Assembly: GCF_033958435.1 (NCBI RefSeq)
Contig: NC_134160.1
Location: 14,681,001 to 14,745,000, forward strand
Source: Carettochelys insculpta
Taxonomy: Eukaryota > Chordata > Testudines > Carettochelyidae
DNA: 64,000 nucleotides
Direction: 5' to 3'
Shown: positions 1-11,528 of the stretch, one piece after another
Layout: each line of letters begins with the position of its first letter
How positions within the stretch are numbered: the stretch's first letter is position 1
Notes under the pieces: model-generated
Seen by the model: only the letters and a program-made list of their open reading frames with translations
Databases searched by the model: none
What the model was told of the DNA's origin: nothing
Translations under genes and position numbers: made by a program

Positions 1-640
1 CTCAGAGGCCAAGAAGAACAAGTTTTCTCCCTCCTCCTTATGACACCCTTTTAGACACCTGAAAGCCGCTATCATGGCACCCCTCAGTCTTTTCTTTTCC
101 AAACTAAACAAGCCCAATTCTTTCAGCCTTTCTTCATAGGTCACATTCTCTAGACCTTTAATCATTCTTGTTGCTCTTTTCTGAACCCTCTCTAATTTCT
201 CCACATCTTGCTTGAACTGCGGTGCCCAGAACTGGACACAATACTCCAGCTGAGGCCTAACCAGTGCAGAGTAGGGAGGAAGAATGACTTTTCGTGTCTT
301 GTTCACAACACACCTGTTAATGCATCCCCGAATCATGTTTGCTTTTTTTGCAACAAGATCTCACTGTTCACTCATATTTAGCTTGTGGTCCACTATAACC
401 CCTAGATCCCTTTCTGCTGTAGTCATTCCTAGACAGTCTCTCCCCATTCTGTATGTGTGAAACTGACTGTTCCTTCCCAAGTTGAGCACTTTGCATTTGT
501 CCTTATTAAACTTCATCCTGTTTACCTCAGACCATTTCTCCAATTTATCCAGATCATTTTGCATTATAACCCTGCCTTCCAAAGCAGTTGCAACCCCTCC
601 CAGCTTGATATCAGCTTGGCAACCCCTCCCAGCTGCGTAG
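1..640 (-). mobile_element. CR1 LINE 3' portion (reverse transcriptase C-terminus)
   Basis: Minus-strand translation at 361-582 gives the C-terminal part of CR1 ORF2, including KFNKDKCKVLNLGR and [17 protein letters not shown]. The lower part continues in broken frames with typical CR1 wording and runs off the left edge. The copy is 5'-truncated near 640 and carries stops, so it is inactive. Confidence 0.85.
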
Positions 641-2291
641 ACACAGCCTGAGGTCGCTGTATTTAATTATCAATGGCATAACTGTATGTTTTCCATGGCT
701 CTCACTGTAGCAAATGAGGCAGTCACCAAATCTTCTGACTTGAGTGGATGTGTGCATACCCTTCACACTTATGTGTGTATATCTGTTAGCCTATAAGGTG
801 CCATAAGACCTTTTGTTGTTCCCTTCACACTTGTGTAACGTTTTTTGCAATATCACGATCCAAATCTGGTCCTTAAGGAAGACGGTAATAGGCCAAAATC
901 CCTACAGCTTTTTGGTGGTGAAGTAGCCAGACCTTTGGCTTTGGGCTACAGATGACTGCAAAACAAATAGACGTAGAACCCAGTTACCCCATCTAATTTA
1001 GCCCTGGGTCAGATCAGGCGTAACGAAAACTCCAGAGAACTGGAGACTAGGAAAACGTGACCCTGCAGTGCCATCTGCTGGCCTCAGGGGAGATCACCTG
1101 CTTCTGGCCCTGAAGTCCTGGTTTTTGGATAAATGCTGAGAGCGGCACAAGGGATTAATGGAGTTCTAATATTTGCCTTGGTCCTTTTGGTCTCTTTCTC
1201 TGTGCGCCCTAGAGACAGGGAAACAGCAGCATGGGTCTGCAAAAGCACAACGCTCCAGCCTCACTCTGCACTCACTGAAGTGAATGATATTTTTCTACTG
1301 ACTTGAAGGGCAGCAAGGTTAGCCTAGTAACCCTATTGTTCAGACTTCTAACAGGTCACCCTCCTGGCTCCAGTCGGGGCAGCCAGGGGGGAAATGCAGC
1401 TGACAAGATGGGAATACCAGACCTTCTGACTTCAAAGAGGGTGTAAAAAAAAAAAAACGGTTTAAAGAGCATTGGCCTGTTAAACCCGGGTTTGTGAGTT
1501 CAGCCCTTGAGGAGGCCATTTAGGGATCTAGGGCAAATAGATTTAAAAAGAAATCTGTCAGGGATGGTGCTTGGTCCTGCCAACAGGTCCCGTCCATTTC
1601 TATGAACTGTGTATCTCCAAAAGGAAGTAAAAAGGGCAAAATGTCTATTGTTGGTCTAGTCCCGACCATGCCGAACTAGGAAGCTTAGAAAATGAGAAAG
1701 AAATGGACCGATCTTCAGTGAATACAAATTGGGTTAAGAGATAGGAAACAAAAGCTAGAGGGAAATGGCCAGTGCTTCCAAACCAGGACTGAGAATTAGG
1801 CAGTTGCCTCAAGCTGCTGGATCCTCAGCTGGAGTAAATTGCTATAGCTCCACTGGCTCTGGCCCAGCATTTTAAGCAATGTGCCAGAAGATCAGATGCA
1901 CTGTGTGTACCCTGACATGTTTTAGGGTAATAAAAATGCACGGAAATGGTGAAGAATTTCAGAAGAACCTGGGTGATATGAATATCAGCTCAACTGCAGC
2001 ACAGAGCAGAGCGTGGCAGTAATGTGCATTGAAAGGTGCTATTTTAGACTGCTTGAATTGAATTAATAGGATGAAGATCCCAACCTTGCCATGAACATCT
2101 CAGGAAAGGGTCTGTTCAGTTTGCAAACTGATTAAAGCAACATGCCAGTGTCAGGCTGAATTAAGCAAAGGTACAGAGATGTAGCTACCATAAGGTGGGC
2201 GCATAACTGGTTGGATAACCATTCCCAAAGAGTAGTTATCAATAAATCACAGTCATGCTGGGAGGGCATAATAATTTGAGATAATGGCATA
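641..2291. other. Unassigned non-coding sequence
   Basis: I see no exon, repeat end or convincing ORF here. A short A-run at about 1446-1456 is the only simple sequence. It may be single-copy DNA or very old repeat beyond recognition by eye. Confidence 0.4.
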
Positions 2292-2491
2292 GGCTGTGTC
2301 TACGCTACCGCATTCCGTCAACAAAAGTAACTGCTGACAGATATTTCTTGACAAAGTCTCTGTCAAAAGAATGTGTCCACACCTAACAGAGGTTCCCCCT
2401 GTCGACAGAAGGCATTTGTAGTGTGGACACTCACTGGTTTTGTCAACAGAAGGTCACTCTGTTGACAAAACTCTGTAGTGTAGACCCAACC
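2292..2491. mobile_element. Short MITE with GTCGACA/GTTGACA motifs, 3-bp target duplication
   Basis: The left end GGCTGTGTCTACGCTAC pairs with the inverted right end GTAGTGTAGACCCAACC. Both ends are flanked by ATA (2289-2291 and 2492-2494), the 3-bp duplication size of PIF/Harbinger elements. The interior repeats TGTCGACAGA/TTGTCAACAGA-type words instead of the TCGAAA words of its neighbours. It has no coding capacity. Confidence 0.7.
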
Positions 2492-2495
2492 ATAG

Positions 2496-3512
2496 AGAAT
2501 ACCCCTGTGAAGTTTGTGCATGATACCAAGCTGTGAGAAACTGCAAGTGCTTTGGAGGATAGGATTATAATACAAAATGATCTGGACAACTGGAAAAATG
2601 GTCTGAGGTAAATAAGATGAAATTTAATAGGAACTCAAAGCACTCCACTTAGGAAGGACCAGTCAGTTTGACACATTCAAATGGGAAATGACTGTCTAAG
2701 GCTACGTCTACACTAGCCCCAAGCTTCGAAAAGGCCATTCAAATTTTGAAGTTTATTAATGAAGCGCTGAAATACATATTCAGTGCCTCATTAGCATGCG
2801 GGCGGCCACGGCACTTCGAAATTGACGCAGCTCGCCACCACGCGGTTTGTCCAGATGGGGCTCCTTTTCGAAAGGACGCCGCCTACTTCGAAGTCCCCTT
2901 ATTCCCATCTGCTCATAGGAATAAAGGGACTTCAAAGTAGCCAGGGTCCTTTCGAAAAGGAGTCCCGTCTGGACGAGCCGTGTGGCTGCGACCCGCGTCA
3001 ATTTCGAAGTGCCGTGGCTGCCCGCATGCTAATGAGGCACTGAATATGTATTTCAGCACTTCATTAGTCAACTTTGAAATGGCCATTTGAATGGCCATTT
3101 CAAAGTTTGGGGCTAGTGTAGACACGGCCTGAGATGGATCTACAGGTCATAATGGACCATGAGCTAAATATGAGTCAACAACATGACACTGTTGCAAAAT
3201 AGCTTTCAGGTGTCTAAAAGTTTTTGACAAGGAGGAGGGAGAAAAATTGTTCTCTTAACCTCTGAGGACAGGACAAAAAAGAAATGGGCTTGAATTGCAG
3301 AAAGGGTTGAACATTAGAAAAAACTTCCTGTGTGTCAGGCTGGTTAAGGACTTGAATAAATTTCCTAGGGAAGTTGTTGAATCTTCATCACTGGAGACTT
3401 TTAACAGCAGTTTAGACAAACACCTTGACTGTGCTTGGTCCTGCCATGATGACAGGGGACTGAACTCAATGACCTCTCAAGGTTCCTTCCAGTTCTAGTT
3501 CTATGTTTTGCA
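2496..3512 (+). mobile_element. CR1 LINE 3' end, split by a foldback element
   Basis: CR1 ORF2 C-terminal and 3' sequence is read at 2496-2699 and resumes at 3130-3512. It ends in a short TTCTATG tail, as CR1 elements do. The ORF at 3295-3498 holds the decayed NIRKNFLCVRLVKDLNKFPREVVE stretch of CR1 (split motifs NIRKNF and PREVVE). The break at 2700-3129 is a later MITE insertion. Confidence 0.8.
2700..3129. mobile_element. Long palindromic foldback element (about 430 bp)
   Basis: Nearly the whole element is one inverted repeat. The left arm starts GGCTACGTCTACACTAGCCC and the right arm ends GGGGCTAGTGTAGACACGGCC. The centre lies near 2915. Flanks are TAA (2697-2699) and TGA (3130-3132), a degraded 3-bp target duplication. 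Repeated TTCGAAA/TTTCGAA words and a GCATGCGGGCGGCC block occur in both arms. The ORFs inside are just the two strands of the palindrome. Confidence 0.85.
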
Positions 3513-3773
3513 AAGCCTATGTGTTATGGGCTTCAGTTGTCACAAGTCCCTGGAGAAATCAACTGTAGATCAGAGTGCCATGAAGTTGGATCTTTGGGAA
3601 AAGGTGAGCTGAGGCTGCTGGGGGTCTGGAGAAGCTGGCACTGGGAAGTTTGATGGTGGATTTCTCACGTCTCAGAATAGGGAGTCCCCCCCAAAAAAAA
3701 AAAAGTTTGCCTGGAACCCTGAACCAGAGACATTGCATGGAGTCAGACTTAAAAAATGTTTTAAGTGGCATGA

Positions 3774-4465
3774 GCCATGTCTACACATGCACGCTACTTC
3801 GAAGTAGCGGCACTAACTTCGAAATAGCGCCCGTCACGGCTACATGCGTCGGGCGCTATTTCAAAGTTAACTTCGACGTTAGGCGGCGAGACGTCGAAGT
3901 CGCTATCCTCATCAGGAGATGGGACGTTCAACGTCGAAGTAGGGACCGTGTAGTCATTGCGCGTCCTGCAACTTCGAAATAGTGGGGTCCGCCATGGCGG
4001 CCATCAGCTGAGGGGTTGAGAGACACTCTCTCTCCAGCCCCTGCAGGGCTCTATGGTCACCGTGGTCAGCAGCCCTTAGCCCAGGGCTTCTGGCTGCTGC
4101 TGCTGCAGCTGGGGATCCATGCTGCATGCACAGGGTCTGCAACCAGTTGTCGGTTCTGTGGATCTTGTGTTGTTTAGTGTAACTGTGTCTGGGAGGGACC
4201 CTTTAAGGGAGCGGCTTGCTGTTGAGTCTGCCCTGTGACCCTGTCTGCAGCTGTGCCTGGCACCCTTATTTCAATGTGTGCTACTTTGGCGTGTAGACGT
4301 TCCCTCGCAGCGCCTATTTCGATGTGGTGCTGCGCAACGTCGAAGTTGAACATCGACGTTGCCAGCCCTGGAGGACGTGTAGATGTTATTCATCGAAATA
4401 GCCTATTTGATGTTGCTACATCGAAATAAGCTACTTCAGTGCAGGCTTCACATGTAGACGTAGCC
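3774..4465 (-). mobile_element. Non-autonomous Harbinger deletion derivative (copy 1)
   Basis: The ends read GCCATGTCTACACATGC on the left and CATGTAGACGTAGCC on the right. Read on the minus strand it carries the transposase left end, the start codon region and CTG/CAG repeat (about 4085-4120). This is fused directly to the right end of the autonomous element. It matches the copy at 5613-6326 in inverse orientation. The exonic remainder is lost, so it depends on a transposase supplied elsewhere. Confidence 0.8.
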
Positions 4466-4739
4466 ATGGAGTCCAGCATCTGGGATTCAAGCAGCATGTA
4501 TGATCTAGTGAGTCTCAAGAAGTGGGAGTTCTGCTAGGGGTTTGGTACCATCATACCATTATTTTTGTGGCCTGAACAAAGTGAGTCTGATGGGTTCCAG
4601 TGAACAGGAACCCATATCTCACAAACAAGCACCACAATTTGGCAGAACAGGCACTCTTGCTGGCATTGTCAACAAAGAAGACAAGGATTCAATTCTCCTT
4701 GCCCCCACTCAGGATGAACCGGCAGACCTTTAATGACCT

Positions 4740-5595
4740 TTAACTCAAACAATCCTACATGAGAGCGGAAGTTAGGTCAAATTGTGAAGGTGAGTATAAA
4801 TAAAAAACCCAAACATGCAGGGACAAAATTAGAAAGGACAAGATACAAAATGAAATTGAACTAACCAGGACTATAAATGGTAACAAGAAAACATTTTGCA
4901 AATATAATAGGAGCAAGAAGACAATCAAAGGTAACCAATGAGTGAGGAGGGAAAGCCAAAACTGGAAACACAACAATGATCAAAGTTCCTTTTTTGTTTC
5001 AGTTTTAACCCAAAAGGTTAGCAGTGGTTGAAAAATTAACACAGAAAACAGCCATATAAATGGGGCAGGATCTGAGGCTATAACAGAAAAGGAAAAAAAT
5101 CAGCATTATTTAGACAACTTGGATGGATACCTCCAAGTCTGAAGCCCTGACAAAATATGTTCTGAAATACTTAAGGCACTGGCTGAAAAATTTTCTGAGC
5201 CATTAGCACTTATCTTAGAGAACTCATGTAGGATGAGAGAGATCTCAGGATACTGGAAAAAAGGAAAATATAGTACCTAGCTATGAAAAGGGGAATAAGG
5301 ACAATGGCAGGAATTCTAATTCACTCAGCTTAACCTCACTACCTGAAGAGATAATTGAGAAAATAATCAAAAAATCAAGTTTAGGCCGTAGAACAGAATA
5401 TTGGTAAATAACAATCAACATGGGTTTGTCAAGAACTGAACTCGTACCCTTCTTTGCCAGGATACCTATCCTATAGACAGGGCTATATCTTGATTTCAGG
5501 AAGGGTTTTTATATCGTTCTCATAGGAGTTTCTCTTAAGCAAGCTAGAGAAACAAAGGCCAGACAGACCTCCTATTAAGGGAGTGCACAGATGGT
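4740..5595 (+). mobile_element. CR1 LINE ORF2 fragment, heavily decayed
   Basis: The plus strand resembles the stretch between the CR1 endonuclease and reverse transcriptase. Words such as [11 protein letters not shown] (about 4870-4900) and EILKALAEKFSEPLALILE (about 5160-5215) fall in frames broken by stops. The fragment ends close to the Harbinger derivative at 5613. The 4466-4739 stretch before it is unassigned. Confidence 0.65.
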
Positions 5596-5612
5596 TGAAA
5601 ACACACACTTAA

Positions 5613-6326
5613 GCTACGTCTACACGTGAAGCCTACATCGAAGTAGCTTATTTCGATGTAGCAACATCCAAATAGGCTATTTCGATGAATAACGTCTACA
5701 CGTCCTCCAGGGCTGGCAACGTCGACGTTCAACATCGATGTTGCGCAGCACCACATTGAAATAGGCGCTGCGAGGGAACGTCTACACGCCAAAGTAGCAC
5801 ACATCGAAATAAGGGTGCCAGGAACAGCTGCAGACAGGGTCACAGGGCGGACTCAACAGCAAGCCGCTCCCTTAAAGGGCCCCTCCCAGACACAGTTGCA
5901 CTAAACAACACAAGATCCACAGAGCCGACAACTGGTTGCAGACCCTGTGCCTGCAGCATGGATCCCCAGCTGCAGCAGCAGCAGCAGCAGCCAGAAGCCC
6001 TGGGCTAAGGGCTGCTGCACACGGTGACCATAGAGCCCCGCAGGGGCTGGAGAGAGCATCTCTCAACCCCTCAGCGGATGGCCACCATGGCGGACCCCGC
6101 TATTTCGATGTTGCGGGATGCGGATTGTCTACATGTGCCCTACTTCGACGTTCAACTTCGAAGTAGGGCGCTATTCCCATCCCCTCATGGGGTTAGCGAC
6201 TTCGACGTCTCGCCGCCTAACGTCGATGTTAACATCGAAATAGCGCCCAACATGTGTAGCCGTGACAGGTGCTATTTCGAAGTTAGTGCCGCTACTTCGA
6301 AGTAGCGTGCACTTGTAGACGCGGCC
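5613..6326 (+). mobile_element. Non-autonomous Harbinger deletion derivative (copy 2)
   Basis: It is flanked on both sides by TAA (5610-5612 and 6327-6329), a perfect 3-bp target duplication. The left end GCTACGTCTACACGTG and right end CTTGTAGACGCGGCC are inverted. At 5959 it keeps the transposase start codon followed by the CAG repeat (MDPQLQQQQQQ). From about 6015 it continues with the sequence found at the right end of the autonomous copy (about 55320-55628). Both genes are otherwise deleted. CpG-containing TCGAAA words are mostly intact, which suggests recent activity. Confidence 0.85.
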
Positions 6327-6329
6327 TAA

Positions 6330-6924
6330 GGGTGCTGCTGCACAAACCAAATGGGCATTGCAATGGAAGATAGACAAGAATCCAGCTCCCAGAGCAGTAT
6401 CGGTTTAGTTGGAGGATCAGAGTGTGGGTGTATGCATTTGCATGCATGTATGCTCACACACACACGCACAAAGAGGCTGATATATAGGAGTCAGTTACTC
6501 ATATTTTCTTTCCTAATTTTCATGTTTGATACAGAATATGGGACTCTGATTTGAGCTCTTGCTGCATTATGGCAGAGGGGTGGAAATTCACTTTGCTTGC
6601 AATTCATTGTGTCCACCTAACCTATTTGAGCCAATGCCAATGCAAAGCAGCTCTTCTGTGGTTCTGTCTTTCTCCAGCTGAAATATGGCAGTATGAGACA
6701 AAAATATTTATCCACAGAGACAGATTTCAGTTGCACTGACTAATCCCTAACCTACTTTCAGTTTTCAAGGGCTACAGAATTAATGTAACTCCTGCTATTT
6801 TCTGAGGCTAGGTTCTGAGCTAGAGGTTGACAGAGCATGGCAATCTGCCACAAGCGATGGCACAGATGAGGCGGGAATAAGATGAAAAAAGACCAGCAGT
6901 GGGAAGTTAGCAATTTCCTAAAAT
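6330..6924. other. Unassigned non-coding sequence
   Basis: There is a short CA-rich run near 6455-6470. Otherwise I see no recognisable gene or element. The ORFs here are short and have no motif. Confidence 0.4.
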
Positions 6925-7560
6925 CACAGAAACGTTAGGTTGAGAAAGACCTCAAGAATTCATCAAGTCCAGCTCCCTGCACTAAGGAGTAAACCAAGTA
7001 AACCTAAACTGTCCCTGACAAGTGTTTGTACAGCCTGAGTTTAAAACCTCCCATGATGGGGAGTCCACAGCTGAAAGCTTATTCCAGAGCTGAACTATTC
7101 TTTTCATTACGAAATTTTTCCCACTATACCTAAATCTCCCTTGCTGCAGAGCAAATCCATTTCTTCTTTTTCTGCCTTCAGTGGTTCACAGTTCAGTTGA
7201 TTATGGTCTTTTTTATGACCGCTTTAACATATTTGAAGACTGTCATCTGGGCCCCCCTCAAAACTGACTAGGTCCAGTTTTTAAATCTTTCCTGACAGTC
7301 CAAATTTTCTAAACCTTTGATGGTTTTTGCTGCTCTCCTCTGGACTCTCTCCTATGTATCATCATCTGCCAGTGGTGGCACCCAGAATGAGACATGAGAC
7401 TTGAGGACATACCGGTGCTGAGTAGAGCAGGACAATTACTCCCCCAGGCCCTGTCTTACATATGACCCTGCTGTTTATATACCCCAGAATGATATCTGCC
7501 TTTTTTGCAACAGTATCAGATTGTTAACTCACATTTAATTGGTCATTCACTAAATCATTC
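6925..7560 (-). mobile_element. CR1 LINE 3' fragment, minus strand
   Basis: The sequence matches CR1 3' wording on the minus strand. It begins with the tail near 6930 (AATCACAGAAACGTTAGG) and continues into the region that encodes the RT C-terminus. Every frame is broken, so this is an old copy. Confidence 0.7.
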
Positions 7561-7599
7561 GTTAAACTAAGGCGTATATGCATACTATTGGAGAATGCA

Positions 7600-9447
7600 G
7601 GGAAGTACTCAGGAAGGTGAAAGCACAATGAGAACTGCTGCTAGCCACCAATGTGAAGAGTAACACAAAAGGTTTCTACAGGCATGTTAACATTAAGAGG
7701 GTGATCAGGGATGGTGTGGGGCTGTTCCTGGATGAGGAGGTAATCTTGTAATAGAAGATGTGGGAAAAGTTGAAGTACTCAATGCTTTTCTTGCTCCTGT
7801 CTTCGTGGACAAGGTCAGCTGCCAGACTCCTGCACTAGGCAATAGAGTATGGGAAGAAGGCAAAGAGTCCTCTGAGGGAAAAGAACAAGTTAGTAGCTAT
7901 TTAGAAAAGCTAGACATACACAAATCCATGGGAATGGATTTAATGAATCCAAGGATAATGAGGCATTGGCAAAGGGCATGTCAGAGCCTTTGGCTCTTAT
8001 CTTTGAAAATTCATGGTGATTGGGAAAAGTCCTGGATGACTGGAGAAAGGCAAATATAGTTCCCATCTTTGAAAAAGGAAAGATAGACAAACCAGGGGAT
8101 TCTAGACTGATCAGCTTTACCTCAGTCCCTGGAAAAATCAGAGGAAATCTTCAAGGAATACCTTTTGAAGCACTTGGAAGAGAGGAAAGTGATCAGGAGT
8201 AGTCAACACAGATTCACCAAGGGCAAGTCGTGCCTGGCCAATCTGATAAACTTCTATGATGAGGTAACTGGCTCTGTGGACATGGGGAAGTCAGTGGACG
8301 TGATATACATTAAATTTAGCAAAACTTTTGATACAGTTTCCCCCAACATTCTAGTCCATAAGTTAAGGAAGTATGGACTGGACACATGTACTGTAAGATG
8401 AATAGAAAGCTGGCTAAGCAGTCAGCACCAATGGGTAATGATCAATGGCTCAATGTCTGGTTGCTGGCCGGTTTCAAATGGAGTGCCCCAGTGCTCAGTT
8501 ATGGAGCTGGTATTGTTCAGCATCTTTATTAATGACTTGGATGAGGGGATGGATTGCACCCTCAGCAAATTTGTACGTGACACTAATCTAGGGGTCAAGT
8601 AGATATGTTGGAGGGTAGGCACAGGGTCCCAAGTGAGGCAAATAAACTGGATGATTGGACCAAAAGAGACAAGGAGAAGTGCAGAGTCCTGCACTTGGGA
8701 CAGAAGAATCCCAAGCACTGTTACAGGCTAAGAACCAACTGGCTAAGTAGTAGTGAAGCAGAAAATGACCTAGGGATTACAGTGAATGAGAGGCTACATA
8801 TAAATCAACAGTGTGCCCTTGTAGCCAAGAAGGCTGATGGCATATTGGGGTGAATTAGGAGGAGCATTTCCAGCAGATCTAGAGAAGCTATTATTCCTCT
8901 CTACTTGGCACTACTGAGGCCACATCCAGTTCTTCCCCCAGGTCTCCCAGTATAGAAAGGATGTGGATGCATTGGAGCAGGTCCAGTGGAGGGCAACAAA
9001 AATGATTAGGAGACTGAAGCACATAACCTATGAGGAGAGGCTCAGGGGTTTGAGCTTATTTACTTTGCAAAAGAGAAGAGTGAGGCGAGATTTGATAGCC
9101 ACCTTCATTTTCCTGAAGGGGGGCTGTAAAGAGGATGGACAGAGGCTGTTCTCAGTAGTGACAGATGGCAGAGCAAGGAGCAATGGTCTAACATTACTGT
9201 GTGAAAGGTGTAGGTTGGATATTAGGAAAAACTTTTTCGCTAGGAGTGTGGTGAAGTACTGGAATGTGTTACCTAGAGAGGTGGTAGAACGTCTACCCCT
9301 AGAGGCTTTTAAGTCCCAGCTTGATAAAGTCCTGGCTGGGATGATTTAAAAAGGATTGGTCCTGCTTTGGGAGTTGATTCTTCTTTGGGCAGGGGGATGG
9401 ACTCAATGAATTTCTGAAGTCCCTTTCAGCCCTAGAATTCTATGATC
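7600..9447 (+). mobile_element. CR1 LINE ORF2 3' half, plus strand
   Basis: Successive broken frames carry the CR1 reverse transcriptase. They include IVPIFEKGKIDKPGDSRLIS (about 8056-8115), HRFTKGKSCLANLINFYDEV (about 8213-8272) and IKFSKTFDTVSPNILVHKLR (about 8309-8368). The C-terminal frame at 8963-9349 holds ALEQVQWRATKMIRR and DIRKNFF. The catalytic FxDD block is not intact (a corrupted FVRDT appears near 8571). The copy ends with CTAGAATTCTATGATC at about 9432-9447. Confidence 0.88.
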
Positions 9448-9894
9448 TGGGTCCACTGAGTTGGGTTCACATTTTCTCAAGACAACCAAACTAAAGCATT
9501 CAACCAAATGAAAATGTGTCCCTTTTTGAAAACCACAAATGAATTTATTTCCCAGAAATGTATAATATCTCAATTAAATTTGTTGCTTTCTCTTTTTGTG
9601 CTTAATAAAAAAGAATATTTTTGACCAAGATGAAAATTTTCCACAACTAAGTTTTCTTTTTTATAACAAAGCCCATTTCTCTTTACAAGGGAAAAATTTA
9701 GGTAAAAATAGTTTTCTCACAGTTAGCAACATGATTACAGAATGGGTTCTCAGGAGAAAAAAAAAGTGGTGGAGAATGAGGCAGGAAGAGGAACATTTGT
9801 GCTACAGCCAAAAGTACATAAATAAGTGGTCACTAACTTTTTTGCATGTCAAAAAAATTGAGCAAAATCCATCCCTGGTATACCAGGGTCACTG
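9448..9894. other. AT-rich non-coding sequence
   Basis: AT-rich stretch with poly-A/T runs and no recognisable gene. The open frame at 9596-9895 is low complexity and has no family motif. Confidence 0.4.
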
Positions 9895-9899
9895 AAGGT

Positions 9900-10447
9900 A
9901 TGCCTATACAGCAGCCAAATTTTGAAATAAGCTATTCCAGAACAACTTTTTTTCAAAATAAGGCTGCCATATAAAGGCTGCATTTACACTTGCATTACTA
10001 TTTCGAAAGAGGCACGCAAATGAGGGAAATGAAAAATGCAAGTGAGGTGCAGATTTACATATCTGGTGCCTCATTTGCATATTTTTCTTTTGAAAGAGCT
10101 TCTTTTGAGAAAAGAAAAGCAGTGTAGACATGGCTCTTTTGAAAGTAAATCCCATCTTTGAAAGAACCCTTCTTCCCATAAAGAAAGGGAAGGGAATATA
10201 CATATGAGGCACCAGATATGTAAATCTGCACCTCATTTGCATTTTCGATTTCCCTCATTTACAAGCCTCTTTCTAAAGAGGAATGCTAGCATAGAAATAA
10301 ATGAAATAAGGTTTGCCAGTTTTGAAATAAGCCAACCACTATTTCAAAATTATTTTGAAACAGCAGTTGCATTGTGTAGATGCTAGGATAGTTTTTTCAG
10401 AATAACAGTTGTCATTTCGAAATAACTTTGCTATGTAGATCTACCTT
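9900..10447. mobile_element. Nested MITEs: one palindromic element inside another
   Basis: The outer ends are near 9900 (TATGCCTATACAGCAGCC) and 10447 (CTATGTAGATCTACC), with TTTGAAATAAGC words inside. Between about 9967 and 10308 sits a second palindrome whose arms share GCAAATGAGGGAAAT and ATTTGCATTTTCGATTTCCC. Most TTTCGAAA words are now TTTTGAAA or TTTCAAAA, so the copies are older than those at 20.9 or 51.7 kb. Confidence 0.65.
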
Positions 10448-10747
10448 GCATCCGTCTACACTTGTATTCCTCTTTTGAAAGAGGTAGGCAAATGAGGGAA
10501 ATTGAAAATGCAAATTAGATCCACATTTTCATATTTGACATCTCATTTGCATATTCTTATTTCTAAATATCTTCTTTTGAAAGAAGAAAACTAGTGTAAA
10601 TGCTGCTATTTTGAAAGTAAACCCCATCTTCGAAAGAATCCTTCTTCCCATTAAATAAAGGGAATTTTATTTTCATTTCATTGCATTTTCAATTTCCGTC
10701 ATTTTCATACCTCTTTTGAAAGAGGAATGCAAGTGTAGACACACCCT
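10448..10747. mobile_element. Second copy of the palindromic TTTTGAAAG MITE
   Basis: The left arm TCTACACTTGTATTCCTCTT pairs with the right arm AGAGGAATGCAAGTGTAGAC. The interior repeats the GCAAATGAGGGAAATTG block of the inner element next door. It has no coding potential. The two copies lie tandemly and probably inserted independently. Confidence 0.7.
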
Positions 10748-10906
10748 TTGAGTTACACTAAGACAGAATCTAGCCTGTTATTTTGTGCTCTGCTTTAGGT
10801 TTTTGTGTTGGCTGTCACTGAGACCAGACAAAAATATTACAACAGGTTGTTGCTGGGGTTTTTCTTATTGTTATGCTGTGAATTATCCATTATAGACAGG
10901 CTAGAA

Positions 10907-11528
10907 CAGGATTTCCCAACCTATAGGTCAGGACACAAACATGGGTCATAATTACATTTCAAAAGGGGCTGGGCAGTTTCACAGGTGGCTATTAAGAAGC
11001 CCTTCACACTCCTCAAATTGTTCTCAACCTCTTCATTGGATTAACATCTGTCAGACAGTTAAACCAATCAATTACATTGAGAACCATTTCAGCTGCAGGG
11101 CAGAGAACTGTATACCTAAGGAGCAGGGCCCACCTCGGCCCCACTTCCAGCCGTGGGGGTCCCTGTGCCTCCCCTAGCTCCCTCCAGCCTGTGAGTGACT
11201 CCTAGCCCCTGAGAGTGACTCCCCTTGCCCCTCATTGTGGGGTTTAAACCACAGGGAGCAGTTTGGGTACGAGTGTCTTTGCACCACCACAGCTCTGATT
11301 AACTATAGTAAATGTAGTGTTATTTATTAATATATTTCCCCTTTTCTATGAACTAACTATTATGAATATAGAAACATGAGGGGGCCCAATTTTATGTTTT
11401 CTCCTCAGGCACAAAATTAGCTATCTGCTGTCCACCTGTTTCCCCCTCGGTTTTGAATTTCCGGGGGTCACCAAGTCTTCCTGAATTGTCAAAACAGGTC
11501 CCCGTCTGGAAAAGGTTGGGAACCGCTG
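10907..11528. mobile_element. hAT-like non-autonomous element, copy 1
   Basis: The left end CAGGATTTCCCAACCTATAG and right end AAAAGGTTGGGAACCGCTG are inverted. The 8-bp flanks GGCTAGAA and CCCTCGAA resemble each other, as expected for a decayed hAT target duplication. The interior is shared, in opposite orientation, with 46463-47258, for example around CACAGGTGGCTATTAAGAAG. There is no transposase. Confidence 0.65.

Noticed and set aside
2780..3125. Several ORFs on both strands within the foldback element
   Set aside because: The element is a palindrome, so both strands give similar frames; none matches a protein family.
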